Shown piece by piece: positions 1-9,735 of a stretch of DNA of 64,000 nt. Under the pieces are notes generated by a model. That model saw only the letters and a list, made by a program, of their open reading frames with translations, was not told the DNA's origin and did no database searches. Position 1 is the stretch's first letter; each line of letters opens with the position of its first letter. The DNA is taken from positions 424,611-488,610 of the forward strand of contig JAYEVH010000370.1 in assembly GCA_036346255.1 (NCBI GenBank). The letters run 5' to 3'. The translations under genes and the position numbers were made by a program. The DNA is from Ampelocalamus luodianensis. Its lineage: Eukaryota; Streptophyta; Magnoliopsida; Poales; Poaceae.

Positions 1-2102
1 AATTTTCGAACACCTCTGACAACTCTGGATTTTCCACAGAGTGTTGTGTTCGTGAATCAGCTTGTTCCTAGTCCTTCACAGTTAGAAGGATATGCACTAT
101 CTCACTTGTGAGACTTGTTCTTCTCTCCTCCAATATTCTTCCAAAAAGACTGAAAGCAGACTCGGAGGAAACCGTAGAGACAGGAACAGTTAACACATCA
201 CGTTCAAGTATAGATAGCACGGGATATGTTAACTTATGGGCTTGCCACCATTGTAAGATGTCGAAGCCTTCTGCGTTTAAATCCACTGTATCGCTGTCCA
301 GATAGGTGGATAGTTCCCCACTCCTTGTGGGTCTTGGCTGAGCAGGCACTGGTGCAGAAGAAGAAGAAGAAGACCTGGACCTGGACCTGGAGGAAGAGGC
401 ACCGAAGATCGTGCCCCACATACTTGTCTTGCCACTCGAGGTGGGGGCTACTAGAGGTCGTTGCGAGCGGACTCCCCGGAACTTATTTTCATACCTTTGG
501 TAAACCTCGTATAACCGAGAACGAACTTCTGTAAAATAGTTAGTATAATCTAGCCCCGTAGCATCACTAAGAAGATCAAGTACAGTACCAAATGCACCAA
601 TTTTAGCCCTAGGATCTAAAACAAATGCAAATGCATATAGGTAAAGGATTTCTCTCCAATATTTAAGGTATTTAGATTTCATGGAAACAACAGCCTCACG
701 TAAAACTAAGTCATTTTCATGTATTTTCAATTGAGTAGCAATCCGTAAAATAATATGCACGATGATAGGAGATGTTGGATAGTAAACAGCGGACAAAGCA
801 ACAGTTGCCTCATAAAATTTTTCTAAAAATGGCAGTATCTTCTCAGCAACGAACCAATGTTGCTTAGTTAATAGCAAAGTACCGTTAGCGCTAGGATAGT
901 GTGTTTGAATAAAAACAGAAAAAGTGCTCTTGTATGGTAAAAGATGCTTAAGCATGAGGTAAGTAGAGTTCCACCTTACCTCCATGTCCAAACCGAACTT
1001 TCTTGGACGTGCACCTATTGCCCTGCAGAAGTTCTTATATTGTGCTATTCTTACGTTAGAATTATTCAAGAAAGAAATCGCATCGCGAAAAGCTTTAATA
1101 TACGGACTCAACCTCTTCAGACCACATTTGACTATAAGGTTGATAATATGACAAGCGCATCGTTGATGTAGCAAGAAGGAATCGGCATATGTACTCAACA
1201 CTAGAGTAAGAATGTCCATGGCCCTAGAGTTTGAAGCGGCGTTGTCTAAGGTAATTGCGAATATTTTGTCTGTAAGACCAAAGTCTTCCACGACTTTGAG
1301 AATACAGTTCGCAATATTCTCCCCCCGTGTGTACTGCATCAATTAATTTCAAACCTATAATCCTTTTCTCCATTACCCAGTCGTCATTAACATAATGTGC
1401 AACTACACTAAGATAATCCTCCCTAGCCCGACCACTTCATATGTCCGAGGTCAAGGCCACCGAAAATGTGCACGTACTAAGTAGTTCCTTTATTTTATTA
1501 CGACGTTCATTATAGTATTTCACTAGATCCCTAGTTGTTGTCTGTCTAGAAACGGAAGAAAATATAGGATTATGCGTAATCCTAATGTAATTTTGGAAAG
1601 AAGCAGACTCACCAAAGCCTAACGGTAAATCCTCAGAAGAAATTAAACGACAGAGAGATTCGCGGGCTACCTGAGGATCGTAGTCCCAGCTAGATATCGT
1701 ACCGTTAGGGTTGTATTGCAGCTGTGTCTACCTCATCGCCAATCCTTACTTGGTTCGACATCTTGTAGTATGTCTAAGCAAGTGTCCTGTTCCACTTGTA
1801 GACTTCGCAGACAATTCATGGCGATAAATTTTACAAATAGCATATGGTACCTCATTTCCCACTGCGTCTTGCTTGGTTGTCCAGTCGAAATTCTCCCATA
1901 CTCCCAATGTAGACGGTCTCGACCTCTTTGCTCCGGTTGCCGTGGAGCCTGATGCTGACGTGGAGCCTGATGACGGAACTCCAGCTTGCTCCTCCGGTGA
2001 AACCTCCAGTTGATTTGAGGCAGCAGCCGCCTCTATGGATGCAATTTTCTCCGATGAAAGTCCGTACTCACCAAGAGCAAAGCTATCGTAAAAACTGTCC
2101 AT
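1..2102 (-). pseudogene. hAT transposase (BED zinc finger, RICESLEEPER-like), decayed
   Basis: The protein would cut and rejoin hAT termini. Reading the minus strand from the likely start at 2102 (MDSFYDSFALGEYG), there is an acidic, Ser/Gly-rich leader, then a BED-type zinc finger (W-x2-F, then one Cys, GTGHLLRH and C) ending near 1750. The catalytic core follows (motifs TRDLVKYYNERR, FAITLDNAASNS, HQRCACHIINLIVK, VRWNSTYLMLKHLLP), then the hAT C-terminal dimerisation region (VSTVSSESAFSLFGRI). It is not functional. The frame is broken after the BED finger near 1746. A Trp codon reads TGA near 1438-1440, a frameshift sits in the G-run near 1325, and the conserved Trp after VKD is TAG at 68-70, beyond which the frame stays open to the window edge. 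Both lost Trp codons are G-to-A changes, as expected from deamination of a methylated element. Confidence 0.85.
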
Positions 2103-3178
2103 AACGAAAACTGCACAATCGAAACTAACACTATTACTACTTTTATCATAACAATAACTAACAATAAAAGCATAACAATAACTAACAATAAAAGTATTAC
2201 AAAAATAGTATTTTACCTCTTTCGCTGACTTGCTGACGAAAATTGAAATTTCCAAATTTTGGCATAATTTTTTTTATTTTGCCAAAATAGCTCAACACGG
2301 ATTTGAATTTGCACAACACAATTTCAAAGAGAGAATAGAGAATGAAGGGGTGCTGAATGAGGGGGGGGGGTATGGTGGCTATTTATAGAAAATTTTTTGA
2401 ACTCCCCAATGGTCAAAACCCCTCCCAACGGCCGAACTTTTCGGGCCGTGCCGTGCCGGGCACGACACGGCCCGGTCGCCCCTGCGCCCTTCCTTTTCTC
2501 CCCAAGCCCCAGCCTCGCCCGTGCCGCCACTTCGCCGACCCCACCGCCTCCTCGTCTCCCCGGCTCCTCGCGACCCCGCCACCTCCTCGCCTCCGGTCTC
2601 ACTGCGACCCCGCCGCCTCCTCGGTCCTCACCACGACCCCGCCGCCTCGGAGCCTCCCTGTGGACCCGCGCGCGCGCGCCGGTGCCGCCTCATCGACGCC
2701 TCTCGGCGGCTCGTGCGCCGCGCCGCCGCCCGCCGGCGGCTCGCCTCCTCTCTCTCCGCGCGCCGCGGCTGCCGCGTAGCTCCGTGCGGTGGCGACGCCC
2801 TCCTCCCTCCCTCCGCTCCGGGCTCCGGCAGACCGCGCAGCACCGTGCGACGGCGACGCCCTCCTCCTCCCTCCCTCCACTTCGATGGACCACGCAGCAC
2901 CGTGCGCTCCGCCTCCCTCCGCTCCGGCACCGCCGCCTTCGGCCCTCCGCCTCCCCGGTCCCTGCAACTGCAGGCCACAGTCGTGCCTCCCGGGCTGGCC
3001 GTGCCGTGCTTAGCACGACCCAGCCCACCGTGCTGAGGTGGCGGCCAAGGTATGACCCGGGGTCTCGTGCCGGGCTGGCACAGCCCATAAACAATGTGGG
3101 CCGGGCCGGGCTCGTGCCGAGCCTACAGTGTCGTACTTCGTGCCAGCCCGTTTGGCCCGGCCCATTTGGCCAGCACTA
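1..3178 (-). mobile_element. hAT transposon (right part)
   Basis: This is a class II hAT element whose transposase is read on the minus strand and runs off the left window edge. Upstream of the transposase, 2400-3178 is very GC-rich and carries many short direct and inverted variants of GGGCCGTGCC and CGGGCTCGTGCC, as expected of hAT subterminal repeats. I place the 5' terminus near 3178, where the minus strand reads TAGTGCTGGCCAAATGGGCC, a plausible hAT-like end. The opposite terminus lies outside the window, so neither the inverted repeat nor the 8-bp target duplication can be verified. The right boundary is a guess; the family assignment rests on the transposase. Confidence 0.6.
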
Positions 3179-3579
3179 CGTGCCGTGCACTCCCGCCTCT
3201 GGGTCGGTGGATGAGTTCAGTTATTCGGTAAGGTACACCTCCTCGATCAGTTATGAAAATCTGAATTACAAAATGAACATTACAGCAAGTGAAATTTGGT
3301 GCGACCAAAAGTTACTGCCACCGGTGATACAGACTAAGGATGACCTGTCTGATATAGTCATCATCCAAGTCCTTATCTCGTTATTTCCTATAAATTTTAG
3401 TGATTTGCTGAATACATATAGCCTGCCATTGCTAACACTTACATCTGCCGACAGTTGTCACACCATCACCTGATTAAAACATATATTGCTAAAACCCAAA
3501 AAAATTCTAGTAATTAGTGGAGGCGAGGCAGCAAGATAGCAAGTACCAACTGTGCCACACTGCCAACCAAGACTGATAT
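3179..3579. other. Unassigned sequence between hAT and Stowaway elements
   Basis: The plus strand is open from the GC-rich hAT end to about 3473, but codon content changes abruptly at 3190 and the translation matches nothing I recognise. It is probably chance extension. No RNA gene or repeat is visible. Confidence 0.3.
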
Positions 3580-3581
3580 TA

Positions 3582-3816
3582 CTTCATCCGTTTCTGATTT
3601 TGACTGGTCAGACTTGTAATCTTTGACCAACAATATTTTTTTCTAAATATTTAGATTGGTTGTATTAAAATGACATTGTTAGATTTGGTGTAAGAAATAC
3701 TTTCATAATATTACACTCCCAAAATATTTTATGAATGCATTAGTATTTAAGAGTAAAGATTTAACTTTGAAGACCGTAAAAAGTCAAAGAAGATAAGTAT
3801 TCTGAAACGGATGTAG
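3582..3816. mobile_element. Stowaway MITE (Tc1/mariner-type), 235 bp
   Basis: The terminal inverted repeats read CTTCATCCGTTTCTGA at the left and, reverse complemented, CTACATCCGTTTCAGA at the right. TA dinucleotides at 3580-3581 and 3817-3818 are the expected target duplication. The interior is AT-rich, non-coding and contains the typical 'ttgacca...tttagattg' Stowaway body. A non-autonomous element mobilised in trans. Confidence 0.88.
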
Positions 3817-4023
3817 TAGCATGATCGATGTTAATGGATACCATGATGCATACCATGGCAATGGACTAGCAAAAGCCCATCAGTAGGACGGCATCGGCCG
3901 GTGACAAAACTCAACAGGTGGTATTGGCAAGAATGGTGGCCGTAGTAATTAATTTGCATTAGTAATAGCACCAATTTGCATTTGTAATAGCACCGGTGGT
4001 GGAGTGGGCTTAGGAATCGTTTA

Positions 4024-4296
4024 GGTCATGTACAATGAGCTTATATCAGCTGTTTATAGCCTTTGTCACGTAGGATTTAAGCTGATGTAGATGAAAAGAG
4101 AATAAAGAGAGAAATGTGTTGTCTACAATCCTGTAGCCGACTGTATCACCAGAACCAATGAAAACATTAAAAGATTGTGTGTTGTCTACAATTCTGTAGC
4201 CGACTGTATCACCACAACTTATTGTATGAGCTGTTGTCTACAGGTGACATGGATAATTGTTAAAGACAGTAACTGTCTGTACCATTGTACATGCCC
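4024..4296. mobile_element. Tourist-like MITE A (PIF/Harbinger type), 273 bp
   Basis: Termini are GGTCATGTACAATGAG and, reverse complemented, GGGCATGTACAATGG, flanked by TTA at 4021-4023 and 4297-4299. The interior holds an imperfect direct duplication of about 39 bp (near 4118-4156 and 4178-4217, each containing GTAGCCGACTGTATCACC). Non-coding. Confidence 0.82.
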
Positions 4297-4300
4297 TTAA

Positions 4301-4657
4301 AAGCATCTTCAATAGTGCCACTTTAGCTGTCTCTAAAGTTTCCATATAGATTTTCCAATGACGTGAAGAAGAGTGAAAGAGGAGAGAGAATGAGGTAGTC
4401 CTCTCACAAAGCAACGGGCGCATTACGCGAAATAAGGCACTAGCGACGAAGTTTTTTTCTGTTGGAGCGCCGTTGTCGTTTATTCAAGCGAAACAAGTCA
4501 CTTGATTCATGTAAAGGTTAAATGCTTATGAGGCTTTAAAGAGAGAGCTCAAGAGACAATGTATTGGAATAGTTGTCTCTAAAATTGTCTCAAGATGACT
4601 CAGAAAGTGTTAGAGACAACCTAAGACAGCCTAAAAGATAAACTATTGAACATGCCC
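4301..4657. mobile_element. Tourist-like MITE B, 357 bp, abutting MITE A
   Basis: Termini AAGCATCTTCAATAGTG and, reverse complemented, GGGCATGTTCAATAG, flanked by TAA at 4298-4300 and 4658-4660. The left TAA overlaps the right TTA duplication of MITE A within the tetranucleotide TTAA, so this copy probably used the duplicated target of its neighbour. Subterminal AGAGACAA/TTGTCTCT motifs are shared with MITE C. Confidence 0.82.
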
Positions 4658-4660
4658 TAA

Positions 4661-5236
4661 GAGGAGCTAATCATGACAGCGGAAAAAATTGTAGTCTAGA
4701 ACTGTAATTTTTGGCATAAGAGGTACAAAATATTTTAGCAAAAAAATCCAGATTGTATGAAAATGAGCTTAAAAGAAGCTTTCATGCTCGCTGGCTAGAA
4801 ATTATTTTTAAAATTAGAGAAAAGAGAGAAAAAAAATTGTATCACATATTTAGGTGTGTCCAGCTTATAACGACGCAAACTGATCAAATATATATGAGAG
4901 TTGTTACAGTTGTATAAAAAATTTAACTCTTTTTTTTAACTATAAGCAAATTTATTACAATATTTAGCAGTGCAATTGCATGCGCTGCAAATTCGGCTAG
5001 TTTCTTTTAAATTGGAGATTAAAAAAAAACTACCCAGAGCCTGCAGGACAATTTTGAGAACAACCAGTACCAGATCACTTAAACGTAGCCGATCGAAGAT
5101 GATGCACATGATTTCGCTTCGTTTCATGGGGCACCATAGTTCGGTGGATATACCGGAGGGCAATCATCATCACCGGTAATATCACCGGTAGGGGGCAAAC
5201 TGCCTGCACATGGATCCAAAAGCGACTGTTAGTAGC
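4661..5236. other. AT-rich intergenic spacer
   Basis: No coding potential. It includes a run of A/T tracts (4680-5030) and a short GGTAATATCACCGGTA-type self-complementary stretch around 5170-5190. No gene or complete element is recognised. Confidence 0.4.
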
Positions 5237-5239
5237 TAA

Positions 5240-5510
5240 GGATATGAACAATGATATAGATAAATATTGTATATAGTATATCTTTATGTCATCTATAGAC
5301 AACACTAAAGACAGCTTCGACAATAGGTTGTCTTTTTACATGTCTCTATAGACAACTCTTTTATGTATAATGTGTCTTGTTTCTCGAGTTGCAGCTGACT
5401 ATTGTATGAGAGATGGTCCGATTCTCTATGCTCTCTCTCTCATCTACGTTATCTAATGTCTTACATGGTAAGTCTTAAAGACAACTGACGTCACACTATT
5501 ATATATGCTC
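5240..5510. mobile_element. Tourist-like MITE C, 271 bp
   Basis: Flanked by TAA at 5237-5239 and 5511-5513. Termini GGATATGAACAATGATA and, reverse complemented, GAGCATATATAATAGTG are a diverged pair. The interior carries several TAGACAAC/GTTGTCT motifs in both orientations, as in MITEs A and B. The left end is the weaker boundary. Confidence 0.7.
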
Positions 5511-5583
5511 TAAGTAGGGGTGGTTTCAAATCAAACTCTTAATATTTTTTTGTCATTTCTGAAGACAACTAATTACAAGTGAA

Positions 5584-5800
5584 TACTCCTTTCGGTCACA
5601 AAAACGTGACTTTTTTATTTGTCAAAGTCAACAAGATACTCTTTGACCTCTAAATTATCTTATCATATATTTGAAATAAGTTGTAAAAGTACATATTATT
5701 ATGAAATTATTTTTTAGGATAAATCCATTCATATAATTTTTATATATCCAAATCGTATGTTTTAAACAACATCTTTGATCAAAACTAATAAAATTTGACT
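5584..5800. mobile_element. Stowaway-like MITE remnant
   Basis: Begins TACTCCTTTCGGTCAC, a Stowaway-type end, followed by the usual 'gtcaaagtcaa...tttgacc' body. No matching right inverted repeat is evident, so it looks truncated or strongly diverged. The right limit is approximate. Confidence 0.45.
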
Positions 5801-5979
5801 GCATGCGTTCTAAAGCGTCACTCCACATACACATATACCAACACAAGACTTCAACTTGGCACACAAAAAAATTGAGAGTCGGTATTAATTTCAACTCACG
5901 ACCTCCCTTTGTGTGGTCGTACGTTCTAGGTGCATACCCGAGTGAACATGCCCTTTTTTTAACAAAAAAGAAACTGTTA

Positions 5980-6290
5980 GGGTATCTTTAATAGTTAGAG
6001 ATAATCTTATCTCTAACATATGCTACATTATCTTTAGAGACAACATCTCTAATAGATAATTTCTAGCACACTCTTCAACATTTATATTTTATAATTTTCC
6101 TTTGAAATGGGTCTACATGTCAACTAGAGTAGATTAATGTATCATATCTTATTTCGCGTGCACAACAGTCTCTCCAGAAAGAGATGACATGTGCTTTGTC
6201 TCCTCCCTCTCTTTCCTCCACGTAGGATTTAGGATTTTGTTAACATGATATAGTTAAGAGATGATAATAAATACACTATTAGAGGTGTTT
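5980..6290. mobile_element. Tourist-like MITE D, about 310 bp
   Basis: Preceded by TTA at 5977-5979. Termini GGGTATCTTTAATAGTTAG and, reverse complemented, AAACACCTCTAATAGTG pair over most positions. The right target copy is obscured by a T-run at 6288-6297. Same broad family as MITEs A-C. Confidence 0.65.
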
Positions 6291-6566
6291 TTTTTTTAAA
6301 AAAAAAAAAGGAAACAGTAATTCATCCTAGTTTGGATGAGCTCAATTATTAATTTCAACGATTATACGGGTGCAACTTGCTATTTTGTTAATCTGAAGAC
6401 TAATATCAATTATCGGATGAAACAGCTTGTTTTACACAACTTTAAAATCGACACATCGTCTTCTATCATGAACTAAAGCACTAATTGCACGGTTCTTATA
6501 ACGCCACGCCATTACTTCACTATCGTTATATACTTGTATACATAAAGAGGGCACTCTGTATCGATC

Positions 6567-7888
6567 AGCAATGTTTTCAAAGGATTGGAATCACTGTAGC
6601 ATAGTAACCCTGCAATAGTATTTGATCGAAGGATTGGAATTTGATCGGATGGTCCTAACAATACTCTACATTTCTAATTTTGCTAACGGTCATTATTATA
6701 TAGTCAACGGTGTTATATCTTTGTAATAATTTTTCGGTAACGAATAATAGCGGTTGTTTGTGTTGTATATCGGTATGTTTCCAATGCCTACTTATCTGTG
6801 AACATTTTACCTAAACAAATGAACACTAGGGGATTGTCGGCCTGTAAGACCAATTAGTTAATTTAGTCTCATATTGCTTATTCTTGTACGAAGGAAGACA
6901 CCCCCTCCTATATGAAGATGGGAGTGACTTTCATTGTACATATAAGCCTATGGACAAATATACCAATAAAAAGAGAAGGTTGAGACTATATGTTTGCTTG
7001 TCTATTGTTTATTATTTGTGAGGTATGTCGTCGACACGACCTCAGTTGTACAACAGTTTGAAGCCTCGGATGATCCACCACCCAGACAACGTAGAAGCTT
7101 ATCCAACCCAGCAGATGTTCCACTCTCACACACTCCACACAAGTAGAAGTCTTCTCGATCCTTCCTCCTCGGGCTCACCGACGACCGAAGCTCACGGTGG
7201 GTGGAGCTCGCCGGCGGGAACCGTAACATGCACTGTAACAAATCATTGCAGCGATGTTTTGAAAGGGAATCTTGTAGCATAGTAACCCTGCCATATTATT
7301 TGATCCAAAGGATTGGAATTGGTCGGATGGTCCTAACAATACTCTACATTTCTAATCTTTCGTAACGGTCATTAGTAGTATAAGGTCAACGGTGTTATCT
7401 TTTGTAATAATTTTTCGGTAATGAATACTAGCGGTTGTTCGTGTTGTATATCGGTTCATTTTCGAGGCCCGACTATATGTGAATACTTTACCTAAACAAA
7501 TACACATTAAAGGACTGTCGGCCCGTGAGACCCATTAGTTAGTAACTCCTATATAAATGGGGCAGTGACTCTCATTGTACATACAAGCTTACAGGTAAAG
7601 AGATCAATAAAGATAGAAGGATAAGAATACATCCTTGTGTTCTTGTCTATATTGTTTATTATTTATATGTTGATAGCTTCATTCGTCGGCAACGCAATCT
7701 CAGTTATACAACGGTTCGAATCCTTGGATGGCCCACGGCGAGACAACGTAGAAGGTTATCCAACCCAGCAGATGTTCCACGCCTCCCCACCCCACACACT
7801 CCACACATGCAGAAATCTTCTCGATCCTTCCTCCTTGGGCTCACAGACGGCCGAAGCTCACAGTGCGTGGAGCTCGCCGGCGGGAACC
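6567..7888. repeat. Tandem duplication, about 640-655 bp per unit (LTR- or promoter-like)
   Basis: Unit 1 spans about 6567-7221 and unit 2 about 7251-7889. They share start (GATGGTCCTAACAATACTC), middle (ATAATTTTTCGGTAA) and end (GGAGCTCGCCGGCGGGAACC) and are separated by about 30 bp. Unit 2 has a clear TATA box (TATATAAAT near 7552) followed by AATAAAG, so each unit resembles an LTR or a promoter plus first exon. On the minus strand both units keep a short open frame containing SVSPRRKDREDF and GTSAGLD, with length differences that preserve frame. TG...CA limits and target duplications could not be fixed. It may be two LTRs of an unrecognised element or a simple tandem duplication of genic sequence. 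Confidence 0.6.
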
Positions 7889-7982
7889 CATGTGTCTGCT
7901 CCACACTTCTCCTGCCTCTCTGTCACTCGTCCCTCCCTCTTCTCTCTTTCCATGTGTCGTAGGGCGGCCCCACCAGCCCCAA

Positions 7983-8567
7983 CAACTTGGCGAAGCCTGC
8001 GGGACATCCCCAGAGGACTGACAGCCAACAACACCCGCGGGGCCATTAGAGCCCACCCGAGGGTTGTACCTCCTCGAGGGCACCATGCGTGCCTTCGGGG
8101 AGGCTCCAAAAGTGGTGCGAAGGCTCCCAGAGGGTTGCCTAAGCACCGCGAGCTTGGAGGCTATGAGTCTACCAGAGTTGCCTCGGTGTGGCCGAAGGAT
8201 GTCCAGGTCCCTCGGCCCGGAGGCCCTACGCACGACAAGGTATGGAAGGAACCAGTGCTCCAGGTGCGCCGGCAAGATGGACCAGGGCCAGGGAGGTCCG
8301 CCACGAGCCAAAGGCTACGCATACGGGGAGGAAAAGCCTTACGACCCCTATGAGTGCAGTACTTTTGAGGGGTAGATCTGTAATCTCATGCACCATGTCG
8401 GAAGACTATAAATAACCCCTACCCCATGTAATAAGTCAGACCCAGTTTTCGGGACAATTAATAGACACACTTCTCTTGGCAACTGGTCCCCTCTGCAAGG
8501 ATCCCCTGGTCACTCTCCGATACCCGGGGTCCCATTTTTGTACTGTCTAATCTTTCTTGCTACGACA
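7983..8567 (+). repeat. 5' LTR of the gypsy element
   Basis: Aligns along its length with 25827-26398. The expected TG at the start reads CA (CAACTTGGCGAAGCC) and the end reads CTACGACA. A TATA box (TATAAATA, 8407-8414) is followed by an ATGTAATAA stretch that may serve polyadenylation. The LTR is GC-rich upstream of the TATA box. Confidence 0.82.
8407..8414 (+). promoter_or_regulatory. LTR TATA box
   Basis: TATAAATA in the 5' LTR; the equivalent position in the 3' LTR is TATAAAAT at 26245-26252. Conservation in both LTRs supports it as the retrotransposon promoter. Confidence 0.6.
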
Positions 8568-8590
8568 GTTGGCGTCGTCCGTGGGACCGG
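8568..8590 (+). promoter_or_regulatory. Primer-binding-site-like segment
   Basis: GTTGGCGTCGTCCGTGGGAC directly follows the 5' LTR. The TTGGCGnCGTCnGTGGGA pattern is common just inside LTRs of grass gypsy elements. I do not assign the priming tRNA. Confidence 0.55.
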
Positions 8591-8626
8591 TAGGAAAATT
8601 ACAAGGCATAACTCCGAAGCATCACT

Positions 8627-9729
8627 GTGGCTCCTTGGAAGAAGGTCAAACCCAAGATCTCCGCGGCCGAGGCGGTTGCTGCTCCGAGCACCCTGAGGCC
8701 CAAGCAAAGTAGGACATCCGTAGCGGTGGTGGTCGCCACCGATGCCACAGAGGAAGAAGCAAACAACTCTGCTCACAGAGACATCATCAGAAGCGACACG
8801 CGGCCCTCTGAGGCATCTCTCCCCAGGAGCCACCCGACGGGCCCACCCTCGCTGGGGGCGGCGGGGGTAACCCGCGAAGAATACGAAGCACTCCCGCTAG
8901 AGCTGATGGACCTCCGCCGGGAGATGCTGGGTCTCTGACAACTGGCGAAGGCTAGCCTCGTGGCCCCGCCTCAGCACACAGCCCTCATACAAAGGCAAAC
9001 TCCCAGGGGAGTTGAGGCTGTGCCCCCGGCACCCACCACCGTGCCTCCGGCTCCGCTGCTATGGGGGGATCCCAACTCCCCGTTGAGCATGGGGCTGGAC
9101 ACGGCCTGGTGGCCTTTCGGCTTCAAAATGCCAGGCGTCACACCCTTTGAAGGGTGCACGGACCCCTCGGAGTTCCTCCGGGTATACGAAATGACTATTG
9201 AGGTGGTTGGAGGAGACGATACCACTAAAGTAAAAAGCATCACCCTGACCTTAGAGGGGTTGCGCCGACTTAGTTCTTCACCATTGCCTCCCGGGTCCAT
9301 ATACACGTGGGAGCAACTACGAGATCTCGTGCGCAATAACTTACAGGGGAATTATGCCGAGCCCAAAGATGCGGGGCGCCTATTCACGATAAAACAAACT
9401 CCAGGCGAACCCCTCCGCAGCTTCTTTAGGAAATTCGTGGAGGTAAAGCGCCAGGTGAAGGAAGTCAATGAGACCACCATCATAAATGTGGCCACATGCA
9501 GGCTCCAGAAGGGCTGACCCGTAAGCCCGCCCGCACCGTGGTGGAACTCTTCGACAAAATAGAGAAGTATGCCAGGGCGGAGGAGGACAGCACCCGAAGG
9601 GTGGAAGGCGGGGCACCAGCTGCCTTGGTGCCATCACCCAGCGGACCACCTAGGAAAGAAAGCCCTACGGCCGTAGTCATAGGGGTAGTTGCCAAGCCGT
9701 GGACTAACGACTACCGCCAGAAAGGGCAG
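8627..9729 (+). pseudogene. Gypsy gag polyprotein, interrupted
   Basis: The capsid-type protein would package element RNA. A basic, Pro/Ala-rich leader (from MAPWKKVKPK) ends at a stop at 8938. The main gag frame (8960-9517) contains the retrotransposon-gag core: TPFEGCTDPSEFLRVYE, a region around YTWEQLRDLVRNNLQGNY, and GEPLRSFFRKFVEVKRQV. After a further frame change the downstream gag segment is open (KPARTVVELFDKIEKYARAEED, about 9520-9720) and is then cut at GGGCAG by the inserted LTR material. No zinc knuckle or protease follows. Two frame interruptions and the truncation make it non-functional. Confidence 0.8.
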
Positions 9730-9735
9730 TGCAAC

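Noticed and set aside
2357..3473. A 358-codon plus-strand frame and several overlapping GC-rich frames
   Set aside because: They lie in the subterminal repeat region of the hAT element; composition bias keeps all frames open and no domain is visible.
7700..7730. tRNA-like B-box (GGTTCGAATCC at about 7711) hinting at a tRNA or SINE
   Set aside because: No A-box at the right distance, no cloverleaf, and the duplicate unit has GTTTGAAGCC at the same place.
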